64,000 bases of DNA from Thermoproteota archaeon (GCA_016882195.1 VGLU01000003.1:62001-126000), one strand, 5' to 3'. Shown: positions 42,978 to 52,733, numbered from the stretch's first letter. Made by a program: numbers and translations. Notes: a model not told the origin generated them from the sequence alone.

Positions 42978-43898
42978 ATGCGCATCATATTCGGGGATAC
43001 GCTGGTCAGGCTGGGCGGCAGAAATAATGACATCGTAGTGCTGACCGCAGATGTGGCCAAGCCCACGAACACCAACAAGTTTGCGGAGACCTACCCAGAT
43101 CGCTTTCTCAACGTCGGGATAAGCGAACAAGACATGGTGGGCATAGCAGCCGGCCTGGCCCTCAGCGGCAAGGTTCCAGTCGTGGCGGTCTTTGCCTCCT
43201 TCCTGATGAGGGCATGGGAGCAGATAAGGAATACAGTTGCTAGGGCTGACCTGAACGTTAAGATGGTCGGCACCCACGCCGGTCTCACCTCCGCTGACGA
43301 CGGCAGCTCTCACCAGGCATTAGAGGACGTCGCCGTGATGCGCGTAATCCCGAGGATGACCGTTGTCGTTCCGGGCGACAGGCAGGAGATCGCGGAGGCC
43401 ACAGAGGCGATCGTGGAGCACCGCGGACCGGCCTACCTGAGGCTTGGCAGGGACGAGGAGCCCAAGCTCTTCGAGGGCGAGAACGTCTTCAAGTTGGGCA
43501 GGGCGGTGACCGTAAGGGACGGCTACGACGTGGCCGTCTTCTCGAATGGGGCCGTCACCTCTGAGGTCCTGGCAGCTGCGAGCAGATCAAAGGTCAGCAC
43601 CAAGGTGGTCCACGTCCCAACGGTCAAGCCTCTCGACAGGGATGCCATAGTCGCGGCTGCCCGAGCGACGGGCGTCGTCGTCTGCGCGGAGGAACACAGC
43701 GTGATTGGCGGTCTCGGTGGGGCCATCGCCGAGGTGCTATCTACGGAGTACCCTGTCTACATCAGGCGCATAGGCACTGAGGACGTGTTCGGAGAGTCCG
43801 GCTCCCATAGCGATCTGTTGAGGAAACACGGTCTCACAGCAGACCATATAGGAGCCGTTCTCGAAGAGGTGCAAAGGAGGAGGGCGCATTGCTCATAA
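42978..43898 (+). CDS. transketolase, C-terminal (pyrimidine) subunit
   Basis: 306-aa second half: FGDTLVRLGGRNNDIVVLTADVAK, catalytic-loop Glu in NVGISEQDMVGIAAGLAL, HAGLTSADDGSSHQALEDVAVMR, then the transketolase C domain (VAVFSNGAVTSEVLAAA). Four bases after the N-terminal half; its end overlaps the aroF start by 10 bp. Confidence 0.93.
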   Translation: MRIIFGDTLVRLGGRNNDIVVLTADVAKPTNTNKFAETYPDRFLNVGISEQDMVGIAAGLALSGKVPVVAVFASFLMRAWEQIRNTVARADLNVKMVGTHAGLTSADDGSSHQALEDVAVMRVIPRMTVVVPGDRQEIAEATEAIVEHRGPAYLRLGRDEEPKLFEGENVFKLGRAVTVRDGYDVAVFSNGAVTSEVLAAASRSKVSTKVVHVPTVKPLDRDAIVAAARATGVVVCAEEHSVIGGLGGAIAEVLSTEYPVYIRRIGTEDVFGESGSHSDLLRKHGLTADHIGAVLEEVQRRRAHCS

Positions 43899-44866
43899 CC
43901 CTCAAGAAGGAATCAAGATCTCTGGAAAAGGCGCTCGCCGGAAGGTTCCGGAAGGTACCGCATGGGGAGAGGATAGTCTACATAGTTGACGGCAAAATCC
44001 CGGAAGATCTGCTGGCCGAGCTCGACATTGAATCATCAAAAGAAACGTCCAGGAGCTTCAAGCTCGCCAGCCGGGAGTACTCGGAGGAGGCGACCCGGGT
44101 CAGAGTGGGCGAGGCCGAGTTCGGGGGACCAAAGATAGTGATCTGCGCGGGACCGTGTGCGGTGGAGGGGCACCAGCTTCTGCTGGATGCGGCAAGGGCG
44201 GTCAAGGATGCCGGTGCAAGCGTGCTACGGGGAGGAGCGTTCAAACCAAGAACCTCTCCATACTCATTTCAGGGGCTCGGCGAGGAGGGGCTGAGGATGC
44301 TCAGGGGCGTCTCAGAGGAGGTGGGCATACCAGTCCTGACGGAGGTGACCGCGCCGGAGCAGGTCTCCCTGGCCTCTCGGTACGCAGACGCCCTGCAGAT
44401 CGGGGCCAGGAACATGCAGAACTTTGAGCTGTTGAAGGCGGTGGGAAGGGCTGGCAGGCCGGCGGTGCTTAAGAGAGGATCCTCTGCCACAATAGAGGAA
44501 TGGCTACTCGCGGCGGAGTACCTTCTTCTGGAGGGCAACTGGGAGGTCATACTCTGCGAAAGGGGGATTAGGACCTTCGAGACCGCCACCAGAAACGTCC
44601 TCGACGTCGCGGGCATAGCCCTAACAAAAACCATGACACACCTCCCCGTCATCGCCGACCCAAGCCACGCAACTGGCAGGAGGGAGCTGATCGCTGCCGC
44701 CTCAAGAGCCGCCGTGGCCGCCGGCGCAGACGGGCTCCTGATAGAGGTTCACCCAAAGCCCGAGATTGCGATGAGCGACGGTCCCCAGTCTCTCACGATC
44801 AGAGAGTTTGAACTCCTGATGAAAGAGGTCAAGGAGATAGCCAGAGCCGTTGGAAGGTGCGTCTAG
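43889..44866 (+). CDS. aroF: DAHP synthase (AroF/KDO8P-like type)
   Basis: 325 aa. Short N-terminal domain (~1-70), then a TIM barrel with CAGPCAVEG, RGGAFKPRTSPYSFQG, LQIGARNMQNFELL, LKRGSSATIEEWLLAAEY and PVIADPSHATGRR. Condenses PEP with erythrose-4-phosphate, the first shikimate step, so this organism uses the classical route and not the aspartate-semialdehyde route of many methanogens. TTG start preceded by GGAGG inside the end of the transketolase gene. Confidence 0.93.
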   Translation: MLITLKKESRSLEKALAGRFRKVPHGERIVYIVDGKIPEDLLAELDIESSKETSRSFKLASREYSEEATRVRVGEAEFGGPKIVICAGPCAVEGHQLLLDAARAVKDAGASVLRGGAFKPRTSPYSFQGLGEEGLRMLRGVSEEVGIPVLTEVTAPEQVSLASRYADALQIGARNMQNFELLKAVGRAGRPAVLKRGSSATIEEWLLAAEYLLLEGNWEVILCERGIRTFETATRNVLDVAGIALTKTMTHLPVIADPSHATGRRELIAAASRAAVAAGADGLLIEVHPKPEIAMSDGPQSLTIREFELLMKEVKEIARAVGRCV

Positions 44867-44869
44867 CAG

Positions 44870-45958
44870 TTGCAGACCGTGGTGGTAAACCTAGGGGTGC
44901 GCAGCTACCCCGTCTACATTGGCCATGAGATCTTGCCTAGGCTCGGCGGGCTGGTCAAGTCTACTGGGGCTGAGGATATTGTAGCCTTGGTTACCGTGCC
45001 CGTCGTCAGGGGGCTGTACGGCAAAGCCGCGGAGGGGACCCTGCTTAAGGAGGGCATTAAACCAGAAGTGCTGGAAGTTCCGGACGGGGAGGCGGCAAAG
45101 ACGCCGGAGGTTTTCATGGAGGTTGTTGGGAGGCTGCTCGGGCTTAACGCCGGTAGAGGTGCTCTGATAATATCTCTGGGGGGAGGGTGCGTGGGGGACC
45201 TGGCAGGCTTTGTGGCTGCGACCTACATGAGGGGCGTGAACCTCATGCATGTGCCCACGACCCTGCTCGCACAGGTTGATAGCAGTGTGGGTGGGAAGGT
45301 TGCCATCAACCATCCCAACGCCAAGAACCTCATAGGAACTGTGTACCAACCGAGACTCGTCCTGGCAGATACGGCCCTGCTCAAGACTCTGCCTCCAAGG
45401 GAGGTTGGTTGCGGTATGGCCGAGCTGATAAAGTGTGGCGCGATGCTGGACTACCGACTCCTTGAGTCCCTTGAGAGCGACAGAGATGACCTGTTGCGCT
45501 TAGACGGGGCTCGGCTGGAGGAGATCGTCAGCACTGCGGTGAGGCTGAAGGCTGGAGTGGTAGCTGGGGATGAGTTGGATTATGGCAGCAGGATGCTCCT
45601 CAACTTCGGACATACCATAGGCCACGCCATAGAGGCCGCCACAGCCTACGAGGGATACAGCCATGGTGAGGCGATCGCCGTCGGTATGGTGGCCGAGGCC
45701 AAAGTATCGCGGGCGCTGGGTTTCATGAGCGAGAAGGAGGTGGAGAGGCTGGAGGGGCTGATCTCTGCCTATGGCCTTCCAGTCCATGTTAGCGGTGTAA
45801 CCCCGGAGTCAATAATGCAACTCATCGCGCATGACAAGAAGGTCAAGTCGGGCAGGTGGAGGATCTCCCTGCCCAAGAGGCTCGGCGAGGGCACGGTCAT
45901 CGAGGACCCATCCAGAGAGGCCGTGCTTTCTGCGATAAGGGAGGTTGTTGGAGATTAG
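44870..45958 (+). CDS. aroB: 3-dehydroquinate synthase
   Basis: 362 aa, NAD- and metal-dependent. SLGGGCVGDLAGFVAATYMRG, HVPTTLLAQVDSSVGGKVAIN, GMAELIKCGAML and NFGHTIGHAIEA (zinc-site His) are all present. TTG start at 44870, 3 bp after the aroF stop. The classical bacterial-type enzyme matches the presence of aroF. Confidence 0.94.
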   Translation: MQTVVVNLGVRSYPVYIGHEILPRLGGLVKSTGAEDIVALVTVPVVRGLYGKAAEGTLLKEGIKPEVLEVPDGEAAKTPEVFMEVVGRLLGLNAGRGALIISLGGGCVGDLAGFVAATYMRGVNLMHVPTTLLAQVDSSVGGKVAINHPNAKNLIGTVYQPRLVLADTALLKTLPPREVGCGMAELIKCGAMLDYRLLESLESDRDDLLRLDGARLEEIVSTAVRLKAGVVAGDELDYGSRMLLNFGHTIGHAIEAATAYEGYSHGEAIAVGMVAEAKVSRALGFMSEKEVERLEGLISAYGLPVHVSGVTPESIMQLIAHDKKVKSGRWRISLPKRLGEGTVIEDPSREAVLSAIREVVGD

Positions 45959-46637
45959 GCACAAGATATGCGTCTCCATAATCGAGAGCAGCGAGAGGAG
46001 CGTACTCCTCGCCGCGAGGGAGGCCGAGGAGCAGGGCGCGGACCTCATAGAGATACGGTTGGACTGTTTGGAGCAACTCACCCGCGAGTCTGTGGCGCAA
46101 CTCTTCAGGAGCCTCTCAGTTATCCCGCTCCCGAAGGTCGCGACCATTATGCCCAAGACGCTGTTCGGGAGGTTTGAGGGCGGCGACTCTGAGAGGGTCG
46201 AGCTACTTTCAGAGGCTGCAGGTCACGCCGACTACGTGGACGTAGGACTGGAGATGGAGCCGTCCCTGCTGATGGAGTGCATGAGGAAGGTCGAGAAGAG
46301 AGCCGGGGTCATACTCTCGCGGCATAGCGACCGCCCCCTCACCGCCGGTGAGATCTCCTCCATAGTGAGAGAGGGCTACGGAGGGGTGGTTCACAAAGTC
46401 GCTATGCTCGCTAGGGGCTTAGAAGATAACCTAGTTGCCCTAGAGGCCTGCAGATCACTCGAGAGTTTTAGACGCATAATATTCTGCTACGGTAGGGCTG
46501 GAGTAATATCGAGAGTGCTGTCCCCCTTCTTCGGCTCAGAATGGGCCTACGCCTCGCTCCGTAAGGGCAAGGAGGCGGCGCCGGGACAGCTTGATATCGA
46601 GTCCTTGAGGATGGTGCAGGGGGTGCTCGGGGGATGA
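45945..46637 (+). CDS. aroD: 3-dehydroquinate dehydratase, type I
   Basis: 230 aa. EIRLDCLE, SRHSDRPLTAGEI and the Schiff-base Lys in GVVHKVAMLARGLED define the type I enzyme. It starts inside the end of aroB at TTG 45945 or 45948 after AAGGGAGG; no ATG is available. Its stop overlaps the aroE ATG. Confidence 0.91.
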   Translation: MLEIRHKICVSIIESSERSVLLAAREAEEQGADLIEIRLDCLEQLTRESVAQLFRSLSVIPLPKVATIMPKTLFGRFEGGDSERVELLSEAAGHADYVDVGLEMEPSLLMECMRKVEKRAGVILSRHSDRPLTAGEISSIVREGYGGVVHKVAMLARGLEDNLVALEACRSLESFRRIIFCYGRAGVISRVLSPFFGSEWAYASLRKGKEAAPGQLDIESLRMVQGVLGG

Positions 46638-47470
46638 CCACAGGCGGGACACGTCTATGCTGCCTTATCGGCGACCCCGTGGCACACTCCCTGAGCCCAC
46701 GGATGTTCGGCGCGACCTTCTCCAAGCTGAATATGGATTATGTTTACTTGGCCTTCAGGGTGAGGCGAGAGGACCTCGGAAAAGTCTTGGAAGGACTGCG
46801 CGCCATCGGTTTTGTGGGGTGCAACGTCACCATGCCACACAAGATCGAGGTGGTGAAGTACCTCGACAGGTTGGACGAGATGGCACAACTCATCGGTTCG
46901 GTAAACGTCGTTGCCAATAGGGGGGGCGAGCTTGTGGGGTACAACACGGACGGCGCCGGCGCACTTGCCTCCCTAGATGCTGAGGGGGTGGATGTAGACA
47001 ACCGGCGCGTCTTGGTGGTGGGCTACGGCGGGGCTGCTAGGGCGGTTGCCTTCGAGCTTGCGATGAGGAGGAAGCCGGCGGAGCTGCTGATCGCCGGCAG
47101 GAACCAGACCAAGGCGGGGGGGCTTGCTGGGACCTTGGGGAAGAGGGTTCGCGCCAGGGCGATTGCCCTAGGTCAGGCTGAAACAGCGGAGGCCGAGGTG
47201 ATAATCAATGCCACACCCGCAGGGATGTATCCGCGAGTCGAGGAGTCCCCTCTACCGGAGGCGGTCCTTCGGCGCGGGGTCGCTGTCCTTGACCTCGTCT
47301 ACGATCCAGTCGAGACGAAGCTCCTGCGGCTCGCGAGGGGGAAGGGGTGCAAGGTGATCAATGGTCTTGAGACGCTGGTACAGCAGGGTGCCATGACGTT
47401 CACCATCTGGACGGGACTGGAGGCGCCGGTTGAGGAGATGCGGCAGGCTGCAAGGGAGGGTCTTGCATGA
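46634..47470 (+). CDS. aroE: shikimate dehydrogenase
   Basis: 278 aa. Substrate motif GDPVAHSLSPRMFGATF, catalytic Lys in NVTMPHKIEVVKYLD, Asn/Asp in YNTDGAGALASL, NADP loop VVGYGGAARAVAFEL and INATPAGMYP. Coupled by ATGA to aroD and to aroK. Confidence 0.94.
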   Translation: MTTGGTRLCCLIGDPVAHSLSPRMFGATFSKLNMDYVYLAFRVRREDLGKVLEGLRAIGFVGCNVTMPHKIEVVKYLDRLDEMAQLIGSVNVVANRGGELVGYNTDGAGALASLDAEGVDVDNRRVLVVGYGGAARAVAFELAMRRKPAELLIAGRNQTKAGGLAGTLGKRVRARAIALGQAETAEAEVIINATPAGMYPRVEESPLPEAVLRRGVAVLDLVYDPVETKLLRLARGKGCKVINGLETLVQQGAMTFTIWTGLEAPVEEMRQAAREGLA

Positions 47471-48327
47471 GGGGGAGGGGCGTTGCCTTCGGAGCCACGA
47501 CGGTGGTGAACGCCATGCCCTCAGGATTTGGCGCGGCACTCGGCGTTAGCCTCCGCACCTTTGCAGAGGTCGAGTTAACGGACGACCCGATCATCGAGGT
47601 CGACATCGCAGGCGAGACATCCGAGAGAAAGGCTCTGGCAGAGGAGTCCCTCAAGGTGGTCTTGGAGCGCTTTGCCATCAAATCTGGTGGGCGGATCCGC
47701 ACAAGAAGCGAGATACCCATCGCACGCGGCATGAAGAGCTCGAGCGCGGCCTCGAATGCCACCGTGCTGGCAACCCTAGACGCGCTTGGCGAGCGCCTAG
47801 AGGACCTTGAAGCCATCAACTTGGGCGTGGAGGCCTCCCTGAGAGCCGGAGTGACCCTCACGGGAGCCTTCGACGACGCCTGCGCAAGCTACCTCGGGAT
47901 GCTCCGCGTAACCGACAACTACCGGCGGAGGATACTGCGGAGTTACGACGTGGAGCCCCTCAGCGTCCTCTTCTTGGTCCCTGAGGAGAGGCGTTACTCT
48001 GGAGAGGTGGACGCCAGCAGGGTAAAGGCTGCCAAGAGGCTCACCGGTATCGCCCTCGAGGAGGCGACGCAGGGCAGGTACTGGCAGGCGATGCTGTTGA
48101 ACGGGTTGATGATGGCCAACCTCTTCCACATAGACCCGTCCCCAATCCTTCTAGCGATTCAGAACGGTGCGGTCTCGGCAGGGCTCTGCGGTAAGGGACC
48201 TGCGGTATGTGCCGTCTCAAAGAGGGAGGACGAGGGCGCGATAATCGAGGGTTGGAAGGATCTCGGTCAGACCGTCCTGAGATCCGAGGTTAACCGAGAC
48301 CGTGCCCATTCGGGAGGGTCCGTATGA
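47467..48327 (+). CDS. aroK: archaeal-type shikimate kinase (GHMP family)
   Basis: 286 aa. The ATP motif PIARGMKSSSAASNATVLATLDAL is that of GHMP kinases, not the P-loop of bacterial AroK; TGAFDDACASYLG and GLCGKGPAVCAVS are the other GHMP motifs. It confirms the archaeal origin of the operon. ATGA overlaps on both sides. Confidence 0.93.
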   Translation: MRGRGVAFGATTVVNAMPSGFGAALGVSLRTFAEVELTDDPIIEVDIAGETSERKALAEESLKVVLERFAIKSGGRIRTRSEIPIARGMKSSSAASNATVLATLDALGERLEDLEAINLGVEASLRAGVTLTGAFDDACASYLGMLRVTDNYRRRILRSYDVEPLSVLFLVPEERRYSGEVDASRVKAAKRLTGIALEEATQGRYWQAMLLNGLMMANLFHIDPSPILLAIQNGAVSAGLCGKGPAVCAVSKREDEGAIIEGWKDLGQTVLRSEVNRDRAHSGGSV

Positions 48328-49610
48328 GGGTCAGGATAAGAAGCAGCAGCGTTGCCGGCACCGTACAGGCCCCTCCATCGAAGAGCTACACCCAGCGGGC
48401 TATCGTCGGTGCCCTTCTGGCCGACGGCAAGACCGAGATAATCAACCCCTCCAAGTCCGAGGATGGACTGTCGGCCCTTGGAGCCGCGAGGCAGCTGGGC
48501 GCAAAGGTCGTGGAGCAGGAGAGCTCTTGGACACTCTCAGGCGGTCAGATGGAGGCCCCTGAGGACGTGATCAACTGCGGCGGATCCGCGACCGCCCTCA
48601 GGCTCTTTACCGCAGTCTCGGCATTGGCACCCGGTGCGACCGTGCTGACCGGCAACGACTCCCTCAGAAGGAGGCCCATGGCAGAGCTCCTCTCGGCAAT
48701 GAACTCGATAGGCGCCACCTGCTACTCCACGAGGCGAAACGGCCTGCCACCGATAGTGGTCCTCGGGGGAGGCATAGAGGGCGGAGAGGTCGGGATGAGG
48801 GGCGACGTAAGCTCGCAGTTCGTCTCCGCCCTGCTCTTCGCCTGCACCAAGGCGAGGAGGACCACGACACTCCGTCTGACCAGTCCGCTTGAGTCAAGGC
48901 ACTACGTGGAGATGACAGTGGAGGTACTCGACCGTTTCGGCGCTGAGGTCCGCGCCAACTTTGAGGACGGCAGTTTCCGGATACCAGGCGGGCAGGCACT
49001 CCGCCCCTGCAGGTACGTCGTGGAGGGTGACTACTCCTCGGCCTCGTTTATGATAGCCGCGGGGCTCCTAGGCGGGATGGTCGACGTGCGGGCCCTGCCT
49101 CCGTCCTCGAGACAGGGCGATCGAGCGGTGGTAGATCTCTTCATGAAGATGGGCGGCAACCTCCTCCCTTCACCGTATGGCGTCCTCGCAATGAAATCGC
49201 GCCTTCGCGGCATCGAGCTCGACGCACGTCACATACCCGACCTGGTGCCCGTTCTGGCAGTGGTAGCCTCTCAGGCAACAGGGCGGACAACCATCTCAGG
49301 GGTGGGCAGGCTCAGGCTCAAGGAGAGCGACAGGATCAAGACGACCGTGGGCATGCTCGGCGAGATGGGGGCAGGGATCAGGACTCTCGAAGACGCCATA
49401 ATAGTGGAGGGTGGGGCCGCTCTGACGGGCAAAACGATTAATCCAAGCAATGACCATAGGATAGCCATGGCCTGCGCGGTTGCGGCTCTGGTGGCGAGAG
49501 GGGAGTCTGTGATCGAGGACGCGGAGTGTGTCTCCAAGAGCTACCCTTCCTTCTTCGAGGACCTGAAGAGGCTCGGCGCAGATTTGGAGGTGGAGGCGAA
49601 GATGGGATGA
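48324..49610 (+). CDS. aroA: 3-phosphoshikimate 1-carboxyvinyltransferase (EPSP synthase)
   Basis: 428 aa. PPSKSYTQRAIVGALLADG, NCGGSATALRLFTAV, GNDSLRRRPMAELLSAM, SSQFVSALLFACT, the YSSASFMIAAGLLGG turn and RLKESDRI with SNDHRIAMACAVA complete the enzyme. ATGA overlaps aroK and aroC. Confidence 0.95.
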   Translation: MRVRIRSSSVAGTVQAPPSKSYTQRAIVGALLADGKTEIINPSKSEDGLSALGAARQLGAKVVEQESSWTLSGGQMEAPEDVINCGGSATALRLFTAVSALAPGATVLTGNDSLRRRPMAELLSAMNSIGATCYSTRRNGLPPIVVLGGGIEGGEVGMRGDVSSQFVSALLFACTKARRTTTLRLTSPLESRHYVEMTVEVLDRFGAEVRANFEDGSFRIPGGQALRPCRYVVEGDYSSASFMIAAGLLGGMVDVRALPPSSRQGDRAVVDLFMKMGGNLLPSPYGVLAMKSRLRGIELDARHIPDLVPVLAVVASQATGRTTISGVGRLRLKESDRIKTTVGMLGEMGAGIRTLEDAIIVEGGAALTGKTINPSNDHRIAMACAVAALVARGESVIEDAECVSKSYPSFFEDLKRLGADLEVEAKMG

Positions 49611-50701
49611 GCTTTGGGTTTGGCAGGGATTTCCGGGCGACCCTTTTTGGAGAGTCGCACGGCAAGGCCGTGGGGGCGGTCGTTGAGGGATGCCCTGCGG
49701 GCCTTCAGCTGACCGAGGGTGATATTCAGCAGGAACTGGACAAAAGGAGACCTGGGCAGGTCCTCACCACCGGCCGGAGAGAGCGGGATCTGGTAAGGCT
49801 GCTTAGTGGGGCGGTCAACGGCAGAACCGATGGCGGACCGATCACCATGCTGGTGGCCAACGAGGATGTGGACTCCTCGTGGTACGAAAAGCACCGCTAC
49901 ATACCCCGCCCGGGCCATGCGGATTATACCGCCTTCATAAAGTATCGTGGGTTCAACGACTACCGCGGCGGCGGTTTCTTCTCCGGTAGACTGACGGCCG
50001 GCATCGTCATGGGAGGAGCCATTGCCAAGAAGATACTCTCCACCCAAGGGATCAAGATCCTGACGCATGTTGTGCAGATAGGCGGCATCAAAGTCGGCAC
50101 TCAGATTAAGGACGAACAGGTGGAGGAGTTCGCCTACTCCAGTCCGGTTCGATGTGCCGATAAGGGAAAATCAGGACTAATGGTTGCTGAGCTCGAGAGG
50201 CTCGCAGCAGAACATGATTCGACAGGCGGGGTGATCGAGTGCAGGGTGCTCAACCTCCCTGTTGGGATAGGTGAGCCCATCTTCGACTCGATGGAGAGCC
50301 TCATCTCGCACGGCATCTTCAGCATCCCTGCGGTGAAGGCGATCGAGTTCGGATCAGGCTTTCGGCTCTCTGGCATGAGGGGATCTGGGGCGAACGACGA
50401 GTTCTGCGTGAAGGAGGGGAAGATCCTGACCAAGACCAACAACTCTGGAGGGATACTTGGCGGGCTTACCAATGGGATGCCCCTTGTCTTTCGGGTTGGG
50501 ATCAAACCGACCTCCTCCATTGGCAGGCCGCAGCAGAGCGTCGACCTGAGAACCATGAAAGAGGCAGAGCTGCGCGTGGAGGGAAGGCACGACCCGTGCA
50601 TAGCTGTGAGGGCCGTGCCTGTGGTGGAGGGTATGACCTCCATCTGCATAACCGATTTAATGGTAAGGGCTCAGATGATACCTAGGACTATAGGTGATTA
50701 G
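49607..50701 (+). CDS. aroC: chorismate synthase
   Basis: 364 aa, FMN-dependent. FGESHGKAVGAVVEGCPAG, RRPGQVLTTGRRERD, YRGGGFFSGRLTAGIV, the GSGANDEF loop and NNSGGILGGLTNGMPL. ATG 49607 overlaps the aroA stop; an in-frame ATG at 49526 lies inside aroA and is rejected. Confidence 0.95.
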   Translation: MSFGFGRDFRATLFGESHGKAVGAVVEGCPAGLQLTEGDIQQELDKRRPGQVLTTGRRERDLVRLLSGAVNGRTDGGPITMLVANEDVDSSWYEKHRYIPRPGHADYTAFIKYRGFNDYRGGGFFSGRLTAGIVMGGAIAKKILSTQGIKILTHVVQIGGIKVGTQIKDEQVEEFAYSSPVRCADKGKSGLMVAELERLAAEHDSTGGVIECRVLNLPVGIGEPIFDSMESLISHGIFSIPAVKAIEFGSGFRLSGMRGSGANDEFCVKEGKILTKTNNSGGILGGLTNGMPLVFRVGIKPTSSIGRPQQSVDLRTMKEAELRVEGRHDPCIAVRAVPVVEGMTSICITDLMVRAQMIPRTIGD

Positions 50702-50702
50702 T

Positions 50703-51767
50703 TTGGAACAGGAAAGTGGTCGTAAAAAAATCGATGAGATAGACAGAGAGATCGTGAGACTACTGGACGAGAGGGTAGGAATCTGCAAGGAGATCGGCAG
50801 GGCAAAGGCGGAGCAGAAGGCCGCCGTCTTCGACTCTGCCCGGGAGAAGGAGGTCTTGGAAAGGGTCGCCTCAGTTGCTACCCAGGCATCAGGAGAGGGC
50901 GTCAAGTCGGTATACCGCGAGATAATCTCCATGTGCCGAAACGTCCAAAAACCGACAATCGTAGCCTTTCTGGGACCCGAGGGCAGCTTCTCCCACGAGG
51001 CGGCGAGGACCACCTTTGGCTCCTCTTCAGAGTACCTCTCCTGCAGGAAGATCGGTGAGATCTTCAGCAAGGTCGAGCTTGGGGGTGCCGACCTCGGCGT
51101 AGTTCCGCTCGAGAACTCGCTTGAAGGACCCATAAATGAGACACTCGATCGCCTATTGGAGTATCCCCTGTCCATAGTTGGTGAGGCACAGCTGCGCGTG
51201 AGCCAAAACCTCATAGTGCATCCGCAGACAGAGTCCTTGAGCCAAATAGAACGTCTGTACTCCCACCCTCAGGCTCTGGCGCAGTGCGACGCTTATATCT
51301 CAAAATATCTCAGCCATGCGGAGGTGGTCATGACCGACTCCACGGCGAGGGCTGCGGAGCACGTTCTCAGGGACAAGAGTGGCGCGGCGATAGGCAGCAA
51401 GATAGCCGCCGAGCTCAATGAGCTGAAGGTCTTTGCCTCGGGCATCGAGGACCGCCCAAACAACTATACGCGCTTCGTTGTGGTCGGCAAGAATGGCCCC
51501 CCAACGAAGGGCGAGAAGACCTCCCTGCTTTTTTCTGTGGACAATGTTCCGGGCGCGGTCTCTGCCGTCCTAACGGAGTTCGCGAGGTGCGGCATCAACA
51601 TAACGATGATCCTCTCAAGGCCTATGGAGCAGAGGCCGTGGGAGTACTTCTTCTTCCTGGACTTTGAAGGTAACGCAGGTGAGCCCAAATGTTCGACGGC
51701 CTTGAAGGCAGCAAGAGAGAAGACAGGAATCCTGAGGGTTCTGGGCAGCTACTCAAGGTTGCGGTAG
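50703..51767 (+). CDS. pheA: bifunctional chorismate mutase / prephenate dehydratase
   Basis: About 354 aa. Residues ~5-85 are an AroQ chorismate mutase (IDEIDREIVRLLDERVGICKEIG). Then prephenate dehydratase (AFLGPEGSFSHEAA, PLENSLEGPINETLD, TDSTARAAEH, the NYTRFVVVG motif) and a C-terminal ACT domain (GAVSAVLTEFARCGINITMI) for Phe feedback. TTG 50703 is preferred because GGTGAT lies at good distance; GTG at 50694 is possible. It makes phenylpyruvate. Confidence 0.91.
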   Translation: MEQESGRKKIDEIDREIVRLLDERVGICKEIGRAKAEQKAAVFDSAREKEVLERVASVATQASGEGVKSVYREIISMCRNVQKPTIVAFLGPEGSFSHEAARTTFGSSSEYLSCRKIGEIFSKVELGGADLGVVPLENSLEGPINETLDRLLEYPLSIVGEAQLRVSQNLIVHPQTESLSQIERLYSHPQALAQCDAYISKYLSHAEVVMTDSTARAAEHVLRDKSGAAIGSKIAAELNELKVFASGIEDRPNNYTRFVVVGKNGPPTKGEKTSLLFSVDNVPGAVSAVLTEFARCGINITMILSRPMEQRPWEYFFFLDFEGNAGEPKCSTALKAAREKTGILRVLGSYSRLR

Positions 51768-52504
51768 TGGGAACCGGAAGGATGGGAAGGTGCCTAACCA
51801 GGCTGCTTAGGAACCACTGCGACATAACCCTCTGCAGCAGGCGACCAGACCGGGCGCTGTCGGTAGCGAGGAGACTCGGCGTCAGCGCATCGGGCATCAA
51901 GGACTGCATTGCCAAAAGCGAGATCGTAATCGCCGCAATTCCAACAGAAGGGCTTCAGTCGTTTGCAGGGCAGGTCTCAGAGACCATGCGGCCCGGTTCG
52001 CTCTTCGTGGACATCTCCTCTGTAAAGTGCGGGGTTGTGGAGGTCCTGTCAAGAACCCTGCCAGCCGACATCGAGTACACCAGTATCCACCCACTGTTTG
52101 CCTCGGCGGCAGTGAGCCAGAAGAACGTCATACTCATTCCGATACGCGGCAGCAGGTGGAACTCGCAGCTCAAGCAGCTCCTCGCCTCATCGGACATGCG
52201 CGTAACGGAGTCTACCGCAGAGGAGCACGACAAGGTAATGGCGACGGTGCAGGTACTCAACCACTTCACATACCTCTCGTTGAGGTGCGCTATGGCACGG
52301 TTAAACCGCGGTCAGGACATGGAACCCTTCAAGACACACGCCTTCAGGAAGAGTTTGGCCGTGTTAAAACTGATCGAGGGAAACTTACAGACAGTAGAGC
52401 TGATTCAGAGAAGGAACAAATACGCACCGTCCGTGAGAGAGTTGTTCATTAAAGAGGCGAAAAGGCTCGACCAGCAGTACCGCTCAAGTCAAGGTACGAC
52501 ATAG
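51689..52504 (+). CDS. tyrA: prephenate dehydrogenase
   Basis: 271 aa. Rossmann motif VAVVGTGRMGRCLTRLL near residue 25, IVIAAIPTEG, DISSVKCGVVEVL, and SIHPLFASAA in place of the usual HPMFGP. It oxidises prephenate to hydroxyphenylpyruvate for Tyr. The ATG at 51689 follows GGTGAG, although it overlaps pheA by 79 bp; no closer start exists in frame. Last gene of the aro operon. Confidence 0.88.
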   Translation: MFDGLEGSKREDRNPEGSGQLLKVAVVGTGRMGRCLTRLLRNHCDITLCSRRPDRALSVARRLGVSASGIKDCIAKSEIVIAAIPTEGLQSFAGQVSETMRPGSLFVDISSVKCGVVEVLSRTLPADIEYTSIHPLFASAAVSQKNVILIPIRGSRWNSQLKQLLASSDMRVTESTAEEHDKVMATVQVLNHFTYLSLRCAMARLNRGQDMEPFKTHAFRKSLAVLKLIEGNLQTVELIQRRNKYAPSVRELFIKEAKRLDQQYRSSQGTT

Positions 52505-52568
52505 TTAAAGGGGCTCAACCTCTAGTAAACTTAACAAAAAAGGGAAGGAAAAAAATAAGTTCTTGCGG

Positions 52569-52733
52569 TCACTCCTTGACCTTCTCGAACATTTCCTTGG
52601 GAGCCCCGCAGACTGGGCAAGTCCAGTCCTCTGGCAGGCTCTCAAAGGAGGTGCCCGGCGATATACCTGACGCCTCGTCGCCCTTCTCAGGGTCGTATAT
52701 GTAGCCACAAACGGTGCATATCCACTTGTCCAT
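52569..52733 (-). CDS. rubredoxin
   Basis: 54 aa: [20 protein letters not shown] and [14 protein letters not shown]. The two CxxC pairs bind one iron, and length and aromatic residues are standard. Its ATG overlaps the flavodiiron stop (ATGA), so it is the direct electron donor of that enzyme. T-rich runs on the minus strand at 52527-52558 look like its terminator. Confidence 0.95.
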   Translation of the reverse strand: MDKWICTVCGYIYDPEKGDEASGISPGTSFESLPEDWTCPVCGAPKEMFEKVKE

